In this document: positions 45,728-57,721 of the stretch, one piece after another
Layout: every line of letters starts with the position of its first letter
Numbering within the stretch: the first letter of the stretch is position 1
Source: Gnetum montanum
Taxonomy: Eukaryota > Streptophyta > Gnetopsida > Gnetales > Gnetaceae
Reading direction: 5' to 3'
DNA: 64,000 bases
NCBI GenBank assembly: GCA_015680685.1
Contig: MNCI01020439.1
Span: 32,772 to 96,771 of the forward strand
Notes under the pieces: model-generated
What the model was told of the DNA's origin: nothing
Databases searched by the model: none
What the model saw: only the letters and a program-made list of their open reading frames with translations
Position numbers and translations under genes: made by a program

Positions 45728-48142
45728 ATGGCTTTTTTGAACATTTTTGCTAACACCCTCAACGTTGAATTTCCCATGATGGTTCAAGGTACTACTAGTG
45801 CCGAAAAACTGTCGAACTCAACATTGGAAGCACGTCGATCTCTCAGAATCCAAAACTGAGGACCTGAGGGATTGGCCTAGCAATACGAGCGTTACAGCTT
45901 CCTCTGTGCAAAGGTGCAAGCAAATCTACCCTTGGATATACATGAACTCAAGGAAAAACATAGCTTCGAGTTCACTTACTACAACGGGAAGGAATTTGTT
46001 CCTACTCCCGGCATTTTCTTACCTTTGACGCAGACAGACCAAAGGCTTCTAAACCAACTAATCCAGTTGGCAAGGCTTAGGGAGGAACATGACATAGCGT
46101 CCAACCAAGATGATGCCTTTCAGGATGGACAAGAGAAACTCAATTCCCAATCAGACGAGGGTGGGCCAACCAACCCCATTCCTATCCCTCCTACCCAATC
46201 CTTCTAGGCCAAGCCATTGTCTATCACTGCTCTCTTTGTGATTATGCCTACGCTTCTGCAACCTGTGATTACAACTGCCATGGGTAGCCATGCCAATCCC
46301 ATGGCATTTCAACACCCTCTCTCACATATTTTTCCTGTTCTGTTTGCAATTACTATTCCTTTGCGAACTATTCAGTAGTCTATTCCTGTAGTACATCATG
46401 TGTCAATCATGGCTACCCTGCCACATGTTCATACCATGCCTACTTCACAATCGTATACGACTTCTATTTCTATTCCTACATTCACTTTTGTTCCACCCAT
46501 TGTGGTGGGCCCCATTTGCTCCTTTGCCTACCTCACAACCATCGCATATGTCTCACTACGTCTGCTCTCAAGCCTAGCAAGTCTCGAAGATGATGCAACC
46601 TAACATAAGGCTATGGTCTACGCTGTCGATGACCCAAGTGGTCCATCCGGCAGCCTAACCTATGGTTTCTTCCTTAATAGCACCACCCATAGGGTGGTGG
46701 ACAACACAAGAAACACCGCTTGTGGGGGTTATCCCAATGGTACCGCCAATGGGTCATACCAGCACCCTTGCCTCAGCAGAGGTGGGAGCTGCCTCCATAG
46801 CTCCCCAACCATCCACAATGTTGCCAGGTCTAGACCAAGCATTTCATCTCATCCAGACCCTCACTAAGGAAATAAAATGCCTCAAAGCTACTGGGTCTAA
46901 CATGGTACAAGTCATGGACTTCTACTAGGATGACCCCATCAGCCCTACAATCCTTGCTTTGACACTGCCCCCACGGATGTCTCTCCCACACTTCACGAAG
47001 TACGATGGGGAGGGAGATCCCAATTCACATCTTGTCACCTTTAGGTCTGAATCTTTTCTATTGTAACAATGGCCACACACGATTGTTCACATCTTCTCCA
47101 TGTCTCTAGCGGGGAAAGCCTTGGATTGGTACCATGCATTGCCACGCTTATCCATCTCAACTCTGGAAGAGCTGCTGACCCAGTTCATGATGCGCTTCAA
47201 GTACAAATTGAAGATAGAAACCATGCTAGATTAGTTGATGAGCATGAAACAAGATCCCCTACAACCAGTCCAAAAGTACATCCAACGTTGGAGCACAACC
47301 TTTAATGAAATCTGCGAGCCCATCGTGGAGGCCCACCTAGTGGCCATCTTTAAGGGTGCAGTGAATGACTTCATCAAGTCCAAATTGTACTACCTCACTC
47401 CTCGCTCTCTTATTTAGGATTTTTCTTAGAATAAGAGCATACAAGACACGACTGAGGTAAGCAAAGGCCCGGCCTGCATCGCTTACAAAAGTACCTTCGC
47501 AAAGAAGGACAAGGTTAAAGCCACGACAACCACAGTGGATACTGTGGCAACTGAGGCCAAGCCCAAAGCTAGCAACAGTGGTAGTAAGAACAACAAGAAA
47601 CTGGCCATACCCGTAGCCAACCCCACACCCAAATAGGGCCACATGCCACAACCTACTACACCTACACTTGATACATCTACATAAACCAAACCCAACTTTG
47701 AGTGGAAAGATCGCTCAAAGTACACCCCACTACCCCTGAAGCCTTCGGAACTACTGAAGCAACTATTGGTAGCGGGATATATTCAACACAAGTATATGTC
47801 GGAAGAAGCAATCGCAAGGCATCAATGTTATTGCAAGCTCCTTAGGAACCCCTCTTTGACCAAGCTAAATGAGCCTTCATTTCCTAGGGGTTTTAGGTTG
47901 GACAGGTTTTGTGACTATCACAAACAGTGTGTTCACAACAAAAATTACTATCTGGCATTGCAAGATGACATCCAAAGATTAATTGACCAAGGGAAACTAG
48001 TGTTGGATGAAAGCAACCCAGTACACCCTGAAAACCAATCTATGTATGTCTACATAGATCGCCTCAACGCCAATGATATCAGTTACATAATCAATGCCAT
48101 CAGCATTGACAATGATCCTAGGCCACCCCAGGATCCCTTCTA
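45728..48142 (+). pseudogene. Gag of element D
   Basis: It starts MAFLNIFANTLNVEFP at 45728. Next are KVQANLPLDIHELKEKHSFE, a Ser/Thr/Pro-rich middle, VMDFY*DDPISP, YDGEGDPNSHLVTFRSES, the gag domain (46990-47400) and the knuckle CDYHKQCVHNKNYY, in which the Gly and the last Cys are lost. Stops are nearly all TAG or TAA where B has CAG or CAA (for instance DFY* for DFYQ, LL*QW for LLQQW, and D*LMS for DQLMS). One or two frameshifts lie in the middle region near 46510-46660. Confidence 0.85.
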
Positions 48143-48189
48143 GTATGTGTGCCTTAGTGTAGTGCACCAGCACCACCAATGGTTGGTCA

Positions 48190-49530
48190 AAGCTCGTAGA
48201 AGATGTTCTTCTTGAAAGTCCCTCCAAGGGCATCCAATTTTGTGCCACCTGTCAACGGGGTCATGCGGCATTGCCCCTTAACACCTCTAACTCCATTCAT
48301 CATCAGGGGGCCCATGCCCTCGATGGCCCCTATCTCACGTAGAACAGCTGAACAACCTTCTTGCCCCACAAGGCAAGAAGTCCACTTAGCAGGAGAGACG
48401 TCAAAGGGAAGTACCGTCAAAGGTACCCCCAAGCCTACATCTTCACTCCCTGTATTTTTGCCTTCGCAACCAAAGACAAAGGTCAACACGACCATGCAGC
48501 ATGCATCACTCTACCAACAAGGATCTGAACCCAGAGCTGAAGTTGCCCCTCCTAGAGAAATTTATCTTCTGAGATGGATAGAAGAGGAGGAAAGCATCAA
48601 ACCAGGGGATGGCCAAGACCTCTTAGACACCCTCACACAGGTCAAACAAGCTCTAAAACAAAAAACCACTACATTGAGCTTGTATGACCTGATCATGACA
48701 TCCATCCTGCATTGCGAGGCTCTGATTCGCATGTTGCCAGCAATTCTAGTCAACAAAGACATGCCAGCAGAAGAAGAAGCGATCCACTCAGTCATGCTTC
48801 CTCCTACACCTGTAAGGTCAGAATAGCCTCAACTAACCTTTTGCAATGACACCATTAGGGAAGATCCCGAAGGGGGTCAAGTGACTACGGCACCCCTTTT
48901 CATCACAATTTGGGTTGACCAACATTGGATCCGAAGGGTACACGTTGATGATGGGGCTTCCACGAATGTCATCCCCTTCCCCATTGTAGACAAGTTGGGC
49001 TTGGTTGACCAGATCAAACCCACGACGATGACATGCCTAAGGTCATTCAATGGGAAACGAGTCGTGGTAAAGGACATAGTTCACATAAACTTCATAGCAG
49101 GGGATCAGTTCCCCACAAACGCAATGTTCATTGTGGTCAAGGAAATGCCTGAGTTTAACCTGATCTTGGGGAGATCGTGGTTAGCACAACTTAGGACTAT
49201 CTCCTCACCCATACACCAGGAAATCCACCTACCTTTTGTAGGCATGGAAGTGGTGATCCATGGTGATGAAGTAGCAATGCAAGTGATCCACAACATAGGC
49301 ATGGAAGAAGGCTTAGACGTCATAATTTCTAAGAATGAAGTAGTTGTTGCATCTTACACTGACTACTTGGTAGGGGGTCAGCTTAGCAAGTCGATCCCCA
49401 AAATGAAAACGCATGGACTGAGTTACCCTTCCAAGTGGAAGGTGACAACGTTGATGAAGGCCCTGGTGAAGCACCTCGACCTTACGTCTCACTCAACGTG
49501 GATTGGGTCAAGAAGCAGCTTCACCTAGCA
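48190..49530 (+). pseudogene. Protease region of element D
   Basis: The frame 48203-48826 covers the Pro-rich linker and LTQVKQALKQKTTTLSLYDL. The frame 48881-49528 is fully open and holds the retropepsin core, VHVDDGASTNVIPFPIVDKL, with ILGRSWLAQL at about 49165-49195, then HQEIHLPFVGMEVVIHGDE. The polyprotein continues to RSSFT/KKQLHLA at about 49530. This is the best-preserved protease in the window. DDG replaces DTG/DSG in all copies, so it is a family trait rather than a mutation. Confidence 0.85.
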
Positions 49531-49569
49531 TAGCAACCCCACTGCTTCTGGCCCACACACTGCTTATAC

Positions 49570-49835
49570 GTTTTTATGCTATGGCCCGAAACATCCTAAA
49601 ACTAGCGATGTGCATTCACGCGATGGCCCGAAATGGCCTAAAACTACACTACGGCCCGAAACAGCCTAAAACTAGCAATGCTACGCTATGGCCTGAAACA
49701 GACTAAAACTAGCAATGGCCTGAGATAGCCTAAAACTAGCATAAGTTACCAGTAAAGCCATTATTCAAATTGTTGATGCGTCATCCCTTTGGCATGTTAT
49801 GCAATGGCCCGAAATGGCCTAAAACTAACACATGA
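49570..49835 (+). repeat. Hairpin-repeat cluster, protease side of element D antisense gene
   Basis: About six units of GGCCCGAAATGGCCTAAAACTAG type occur. GGCC at 49625-49628, loop CGAAAT, GGCC at 49635-49638 is exact. Variants such as GGCCTGAAACAGACTAAAACTAGC are decayed. They begin about 40 bases after the protease frame ends. Confidence 0.8.
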
Positions 49836-50029
49836 AAGCATGAACATTCTATACAAGATGCACGTATGCAATACACAAGTTAGCACAAAATCCTCTTGCT
49901 TTATTCAAAACTGTTATCTTTCAAACAATGTTACGCAAAAGTTCAAAAGTACAAAATTTCAAATTTTCAAAAAAAAATCCCATGTGGTCATGGGTTGTCT
50001 CTATTTGCATCATTTTTGTGTTCTACTCC

Positions 50030-53000
50030 TTAATCATCTCCCTTCGCATGGCTTTCCCCTGCTTCATTCCTTGCCAACTCTTCATTTCCTCCCTCTACGG
50101 GTGCTGCACCCTTGTCTAAGGCTTGCATCGTGGGAACGAAGTGGTCAGCTAGGACAACAAACACAAAATAGAATAGATCATAAAAATTATCATAGCAAAC
50201 ATTGATTAACCTGAGAAGGGCCCGCATCCGCCTAGAAGGGCATTTGGTCTAAATCGAGACCGAGGCGATGCCAAACCTCCTTTGCCATGATATCTACCCA
50301 ACGCCTTCTTTCTAGTGCAACATCTACTATAGCAGCACTTTCCCTTTCGGTGGGTATCCACCTTAGCAGCCATGGAGAATAGAAGACAGTCGTGACCTCT
50401 CCTGTGGGAAGTATCACCTTTGGGTTAGGAGATTTTGTGACTTTCACCTACTCTTTGAACCTGGTGTAAGCCTCAGAAGCGTCAATGGAATTTCTGAATG
50501 CTTCATACATAAATGACTCCATAGTAGCATCTTCATACAACTTACAATGGGTGGAATTTTCCCGTTTATACATATGATTATGGTTCCTTTCGGTCTGCCC
50601 CCATTCATAAATCTTGGCACTAATGTCTCTTAGATCCTGACACTTTTGATCTAGCAGGTCCATCTGCATCTATTGCTCTATCAGTTCATGGGTTGTCTCA
50701 ACATTCTGGCGCAAAACTGTCCAAAACCTAGCGTGGTCTACCACAGTTGTGCGCTAGTCCTCGTTGTTAGTGCTGCAGGCCATGAGGAACTCATTCTTCA
50801 ACTTGAGGTCCTCCACCTCGGCCCTTAGGATGACATCCCTTTGTTTGGTCTTCTAGACCTATTTCCACAGGTCCTCGTTGGTACACTTGTACTCCCACAG
50901 GGAATAAGCTGAGTGCAAAGCACATTTGCAAACCTCATCATATGCACGATGAGACACCTTAGTCACTTCCGATGACAATGTGGACACAACACCAACTTTC
51001 AAAGGTCGTGTCGGGTCCCAGTTGAGTTAAGAAGCTGACACAAAGAACACACCAATCGCATTAGCATAGCACAAGTAGTAAACGCAAGAAATTTTAGCAT
51101 AACAATGTGAGAGTAGACAATACTACTACTTACCTGCTTCAAGGTCCACCAGTTGAAGGTGACTAATCATGTCATCACCAATCCCTTGCACAAATACGAA
51201 CTTGTTGGGGATTTTAGCCCAAGATCCCACGTGAACTAGAGGAGGTCCTGTGGCATTAGCGGTAGCACCTGTCACGTAACCAAACACATTAGCAATGACC
51301 AAAATGGACTATGATAAGGCAGACATGTGGCCGAACTCACCAACGTCTAGCTGTGATCTCTCCTCCGGATGATGCAAAATGATGGCAGAAGCTTCACCAG
51401 AAGTTCCACCCAGGTCCCTATGGATCTCCTTTTCATGAGCTGGTGCCTTTCCTTTAGGGAGACCAACATCTTTTTTATTCAAGCGAGGATCATCTTCATG
51501 GGTAGGAGGGTTCTCCCTAATAATGAAGGCCCCTGTCTTAATGGAAGGAGCTCTCCGCCTTTCAATCGGGATCCTTCTTTCTAAGATTGGAGCCCCCACA
51601 TCTTTATTCATTGTCCCTATCCTAAGGGTTGAGACCTCTTCGTCACCTTCTTCTTCTTCTTCTCCTTTTTCTTCTAGTTGTCAAGAACGTGTTTAGCTCA
51701 AAGCAAGTTAGCCTAAGAAAAATGCTACGCTACCCTATGCCATCTAGCATAGCATAGCATAGTTGACTACAACAAACCAAGCATTTAATGAAAGCACTTA
51801 CCAATAGGGGGTTGCATCCTCTACAGTTTAAGTAGCAGTCTTTGCTCCTCCTCCTCCTCTAAGGGAATGGTTTCCTTAGGTGGGGGAGGCCTCTTCTACT
51901 GCAACTTGCTAGCCATAGTCTCAGTTATGAGATGTTGACCCCATGATATGCTACCATCCACAACAGTAGGTGTCTCACCTATGTTGTCCTAGTTGCGAAT
52001 GTTGCGGGCCAACCGATCCTTCTTCATTATAGAAAATGACTCCTCGATTACTTCTGGGAGATCTTGGGCTCAGATGGTCCAAAAAATCTGGTGAATCCAA
52101 GGTCTGGAAATCTAGTCGTGATTTTAGAAGACCTAGCCTCCTTTCTCCTAGACCACCTAAAACTCTGTGAAGTGCTTAAGGTAGCCTATGTAGAAGACAT
52201 AATGGATGCTGGAACGGGAATCCATTTTTGTACAGTGCCCCAAGATTTCAGTCTGCAAGCCTTTACATAGGGACTCGACCCAGTTGTAATGGGTCCCCTC
52301 CTCCATAACCTCATGGATTATCCAAGCCTGCTCAAGCCCTAGGACCTTTCCCTAGGTGAGTACTTGGGGGAATGCGTAAGCCTAGAAGACAGGGTAAAAT
52401 CCCTTGGCGGGTTCATCCTTGAGTTTCTCCATAGGGAGCCCCTTATGCTCCTTGGTGAGCCTCAACCACTTTTGAATGTCCTTCTTCTAGAGGATCAACC
52501 TTGACTTGGACTTCAACCCTATCAAAATGCCTTCAGTAGGGAAACTGAACAGATCCACGAATAGCTAGTCATTGATGTCAATAACCACCCGCATGCCATG
52601 CACACGTAGGTGAAAGCAGCCCACCTTGTCAGAAAAGGATTTGACCAAGGTGAGCATGTCAACTATAGGAACGCCTAGATTTGGGGCTAGGAATAGATCC
52701 AGAAGCCCCATCTTTTTGAGGTTTTGGACCAGGGTGTCTAAGGCCTTGCCGTTCAACCAGTGTTGGCTCTTCTCTACTTCCCCATACTTGAAGTAGACAA
52801 TTGTCCCCTATGCCTCGATGGTTACCACTGCCACCTCCTGAGGATTCTTTGCCCTTGCAATAGTTCCATAAAAATGTTTAGCAAGAAATGTAGAAAATTC
52901 AAAATTGCAAAGAAACTTACACATGTGGCACTTACCACTCGACCTACTAGGTCGGTATGGAAATGGGAATTGTGCGAATTCAACCAGAACTTCTTCAACC

Positions 53001-53757
53001 ATGACCAGTTTGAAGGGTTTTGCCCACTCCCCATCCAACAAGCCCTACCTCCTACACTGATCATAGAGGGAAGAATATACATCTGCTTAGGTGTGATATT
53101 CACCCCTTCATTGCCCTATCATAGCCACCCACAAGTTCTTAGCAGAAGAGAACTCCTGCAGGGCTAGTCGTGTTGTAGCCAGTAAACCTGATAGGTCATG
53201 AACCCCATCCTCATCAATGAAGAACCTAGTAGCAAACACATACTGTTAGCATTAGGCCACTATGGCCAACATCGCTCCAACGTAGTAGAAAAAAGCTACG
53301 AAATTCACCCGCGGCATAGTAGACAGTCCCTTGAGGGTTCTGGAAGCACGTTGTCATAAAACGTGCAAGGAAAAATGTGTTGAAATAGTTGTAGTAGCTA
53401 TACTCAGTCATATCCTAGATCTAGGCTAAGTGCCTTAACCCTATTGGGCATTGACTGGATCCTTCTCCCTACCTGCTCGCGATTGCCCCATCGATCAGAA
53501 ACCTCAGAATGCCTCAGCTCACCCCAGGAGAAATGACTTCTATTATGCCGGTTTCCATCTCCTCCTCCAGGGAGGACCAAACAATCATGCTAAAGTGTTC
53601 AAGAATGAGTTGTAGGAAGTCCTGTGCCCCTTTCCTAAACTAGATACCTTGCTTCCCCACATGTATCTAGGGAGAAGGAGCATTAGCCACAGGTCTTCTC
53701 ACATGACACTAGACCCCCCTAATTTCCAAAACAATTAGCCTGGGCCTCAACCCCACC
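50030..53757 (-). pseudogene. Antisense multi-exon gene of element D, first exon deleted
   Basis: Exon 2 is about 53757-53309, exon 3 53225-52936 (GTAAGT donor), exon 4 about 52870-51850, exon 5 about 51690-51145 (Glu-rich start), exon 7 about 51035-50222 (coiled-coil-like, with open frames 50669-50448 and 50447-50232) and last exon 50122-50030. Exon 1 is missing: near 54230 the 5' leader joins directly to intron 1 sequence, as seen by comparison with B 280-470. The last acceptor is destroyed (CAG to CAA at 50123). The last exon encodes an acidic tail ending AKGDD. Same exon order as B, A and X. Confidence 0.7.
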
Positions 53758-54369
53758 CTGCACAACACAATTTTCAAACATTAGCATCATATCTAAGGGT
53801 AATACACCACACAACATAGCAACGCCTAGCAGTTCATACATATATAGCGTAGCATAACCCTCGGCCCACACATAGCGTAGCAAGGGCATGAAAGTCTAGC
53901 GTAGCAAGAACATGCAAGTAGCCTAGCATAGTAATAGAACAACTGACAATATGGCATAACAAAACACATGTCACACCATCACATTGCACATGGCCTAGCC
54001 ATCCTAAGGGTTCTATGTTACGACATTCAAAAGTCAAGCAACTTAAATTGCCCCAGTCCCCGCGGTTATGACAACTGTGGCGGTGGCGGTTTAAGCGGCC
54101 TTTCATGTAACTATGATGTAGTGTTTATGCATCTACCATGACCGAAACGGCAACAACAGTGATGTAAAGGCCGAAAATGACGTGACCACAGAAAACACGG
54201 GTAGCCAAGAATGGATGCAAAATTTCCTACTTGCAGATTTACCCTCTTCACTATAAAAACTCACCTTGCTAGTTGTTAGCACAATTTCTTCGTCCTTCGA
54301 AATTGCCTTGTGTTCCAATGTGGGCTCTGCGCTCTTACGGTGAGAATGGTAAAATTTCCAGGGTTTAAC

Positions 54370-54381
54370 CCCTATTTATGG
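54370..54381 (-). promoter_or_regulatory. TATA-like box upstream of the antisense gene of element D
   Basis: The minus strand reads CCATAAATAGGGG, within a segment that stays very similar to B 110-200. The box is retained although exon 1 is gone. Confidence 0.5.
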
Positions 54382-54554
54382 TCATAATGATAAGATAGGA
54401 AAACTTTCTACTCTCTCTCTCTGATTAATGTGAAGCACACAGTACAACGTAGCATGCTCGCCACGACATCGTAGCACTGTTAGCATTAAAGCCTTGACAC
54501 GCTTCAAGCCAACTATTTTCTTTCCCAAAAATAAAAAATATATATTTATTTTTG

Positions 54555-55070
54555 TTATGGGTTTGAAAATACCTTAAACTAGCAATCCTGGAAATCACAA
54601 TGCGACTAGTCTGAAAAGACATTAAACTAGCAATCCTAGCGTAGTTGCACCTCTAACGGTCCGAAAAGACCCTAAACTAGCAGTTTCAACCTGTTATGAT
54701 TCATAGTCGACAATGATGTTAAACTAACAATACCACATTCTTACTTGGGTGATTTTTGCATCTTCTTCCACATTGGCAATGTTGTAGCTTCTAGCAGTTT
54801 CGTGCTTTCATGTCTACAGTTCAGATTTTCGCATCAACAGTTTGACACTTCTCATACTCGCAATTCCTCATTTTGCATATTATCATTTTGCATGGTAGGA
54901 TTCTGCATGTTACAATTTGGTAGTCCAAAATGACACTAAACTAGCAGTCTGGCATTTGCATATTAATAGTTTCATAGCTTTACACTTTGCATCAATAGTT
55001 TTACATCTTCAGCAGTTCTGCACTCTTATGCCTTGGCGGTCCGCCATGACCTTACAACTGGAAACTTTCA
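54555..55070 (+). repeat. Hairpin-repeat cluster, RT side of element D antisense gene
   Basis: Units include GGTC-CGAAAA-GACC at 54658-54671 followed by CTAAACTAGC, and GGTC-CGCCAT-GACC near 55038-55053. Weaker copies lie at 54565, 54610, 54710 and 54930. The cluster ends about 120 bases before the RT exon. Confidence 0.75.
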
Positions 55071-55186
55071 ATCTTTACATCATCACACTTCGCAAGTTGC
55101 ATCCCATCATTGCTTTATAGGTTTTCGCTACACACAATCTCTGCCAATAGATGCCTCTTAACCAAGATTTTATCTTATGTTGGCAG

Positions 55187-56420
55187 GTCAAGCAAGAGAT
55201 GGAAATCCATCGTTACCTCACCATGTCCTTAACGTTAGCAGGGCCACACCGCAAGCTCACGAGATAGTTGAATCATAGCCTAATCGATTAGGGGTCGACC
55301 ACAACTAGCATTATAGCAGCCTTAGAAGCATCCCTAGACTAGACTGAGCATCTAGTCCAAGCCCTAGATTTAGAGGTCGGGGATGTAACCGAGGATCCTC
55401 TCATCGAGATGCCTATGGCCATGTCAAAGGGGAAGATGAAAACATTAAAACTTAGCTCCCTCCTTGACACACAAACACACAAAAGCATAGTCAAGATTCT
55501 GCAAGACAACGTCAATGTCTTCATAGGGTCGTACAGTGACATGCCGAGTCTGGATCCGTGGCTGATTTAGCACAACATCATCCTAGATCCACACATGAAG
55601 GTAGTCAAGCAGAAGGCTCGCAAAGTTAAGCCAGAAATCGTACTAGCCATGAGGGATGAAATCACCAAGCTATACCAAGCTGGTTTCATCTATGCGGTTG
55701 ACTACTCAAAGTGGGCGTCCAACATCATTGTGGTTTCGAAGAAAATGGGAGGAATACAGATTTGTATAGACTTATGGGACTTGAACAAGGCAATGATCAA
55801 GGACAACTTCTCACTTCCAAGCATCGATCAACTCATCAACACCACAAGTGGCCATGCTATACTATCCTTCATGGATGGTTTCTCTGAATATAACCAAGTC
55901 TGCATTAACCCAGAGCACTAGCTATCAACAACCTTCATGACTCCATGGGGTACTTTCTGTTACACCATGATGCCCTTTGGACTTAAGAATGCTAGAGCAA
56001 CCTACCAGTGAGCTATGACCTACATTTTCAGTGACTATATCCTATAAACATTAAAAAATTACATGGATGACATAGTAGTCAAGTCCAAAGAGGTAGTTGA
56101 TCACCCACGCGATCTAGGAGTAGTCCTCAAGTGCTGTCAAATGCATGACTTACACCTCAATCCCAAGAAGTGCATCTTCGGGGTAAAAATCAGATGCATG
56201 TTAGCGTTCGTAGTATCAGAGGCCAAAATATGGGTGGACCTTAACAAAGTCAAGGCCATTGTCAACCTGGAGCCTCCCACAAACCTCAAGGAGCTACGTG
56301 GTTTGCAAGGTAGAGTATAGTTTATTCGAAGGTTTATAGCAAGTTTGATTGAAAAATTACACCCCATGCAACATCTTCTAAACAAGGGGGTTAACTTCGA
56401 GTGGACAACCCAATGTCAAT
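55187..56420 (+). pseudogene. Reverse transcriptase of element D
   Basis: It begins after the acceptor-like TTATGTTGGCAG at 55175-55186. The N-terminal extension is followed by EITKLYQAGFIYAVDYSKWA, then GGIQICIDLWDLNKAMIKDN, GFSEYNQV, MMPFGLKNARATYQ*AMTYIF and the catalytic YMDDIVVKS (56059-56085). A thumb and connection region with NLKELRGLQGR follows. TAG and TGA stops are scattered. RT would copy the element RNA into DNA. It is placed on the strand of gag, downstream of the oppositely oriented gene. Confidence 0.9.
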
Positions 56421-57721
56421 GAGCCTTTGACGATCTGAAGGTGGAGCTTTCACACCTCCCAACTATGCATCCACCACAAAGGGATAAACCCTTCTTCATC
56501 TACCTTGCCAGCTCCAACACATCTATCTCAGCACTGCTATGTCAGAAACAAAATGATGGTTCTGAGATACTAGTGTATTACCTAAGTCATGCACTAATAG
56601 CGCATGAGGTGAAATAGAATGAAGTGGAGAGGAATTACCTTACCTTAGGATTCGCACTAAAAACGTGAAGGCATTACCTATTATGTAGTACAACTAAAAT
56701 CATTTGGAAAAGCAATATACTCCAGGCTATCACTAACAACCTATACGAAAGTAGCAGGATAGCCCGATGGAAGGCAATAACCACGGAGTTTGATTTACAC
56801 TATGTAATTGAATTGTCGATGAAGGGTTAGGCCATAGCAACCCAACTCACAGCCTCGCCAGTCGATGACCAGGCCACCATAGACCTTGAATTCTTGGATG
56901 AGCACATTGGCAATATCAACGTTGTCCCATCGCATCTCGAAGCCACTTTACACTTCAATGGTGCCTCAACTGCACGAGGGGGTAGCACTGCTGCTGTCAT
57001 CACATTTCCTTCTGGGGAAATGCATCCATCCACATATAATTTTGAATTCCCTTGCACTAACAATGTGGCAGAGTATGAGGGGATACTTAGAGGCCTCTTA
57101 ACTACCTGAGCATCATGCGTACAACACCTGGAAATCAGGGGAGATTCACAACTAGTTGTGAATCAAATCACTGAGGTCTACGCCTACAAGGCTATACACC
57201 TGCAACCCTACTGCAACTTAGCAAAAATATTTCTTAAGAAATTTGCAGCCATAGATGTGAAACACGTGCCATGAAACAAGAACACCATGGAAGATGCCTT
57301 AGCTACTCTTGTGTTAAACATTCCATCACATTCCTTGGTAAACCTACCAACTTCGATTATCAAATGTATAGAGCCTATCACTCAGGTCGAACATGTGGCC
57401 TCTATTAGTGCTATGGATACCCATGAGTGGTATGCCAACATTAAAGCTTACCTATAGCATGGCGAACCCCTAGGTGGATTGACATCTGCCTAGAGAGATG
57501 CAATCTGTAAGCATGCCCGACAATATGTGCTCATGGGAAATGACGCCCTGTGTCGACGTTCCTATGATGGGATATTGCTAGCATGCGTGGGTGGGGAGTA
57601 GACATAGAAGGTAGTTAATGAAGTGCATGAGGTTCTATGCGGTGGAAACATAGTGCTGAGGGCTATGGCTACAAAAATTAGATGCCTAGGGTACTACTAG
57701 CACCACATGGAGTGTGACTGC
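56420..57721 (+). pseudogene. First RNase H and archaeal-type RNase H of element D
   Basis: The first RNase H starts near PFFIYLASSNTSISALL (56490), with catalytic residues not evident, as usual in Tat elements. The second has LHFNGASTARGGSTAAVITF, then FPCTNNVAEYEGILRGLLTT (57045-57108), IRGDSQLVVNQI and an EDALATL motif (57290-57305). The linker reads ALCRRSYDGILLAC near 57555-57580 and ends LGYY*HHMECDC at 57721, the start of the integrase zinc-binding region. Two RNase H domains are the mark of the Tat lineage. Confidence 0.85.

Larger units (their letters stand above)
43429..57721 (+). mobile_element. Element D: Tat/Ogre-type LTR retrotransposon, A family, 3' part missing
   Basis: D has the 5' LTR, PBS, leader, gag, protease, hairpin repeats, antisense gene, hairpin repeats, RT, RNase H and archaeal-type RNase H. 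It stops at 57721 in the first residues before integrase, where the LTR of E begins. It was inserted into the RT of A. It is the most complete A-family pol region in the window and fixes the lineage: YMDD RT and two RNase H domains. All frames contain stops. Confidence 0.9.
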
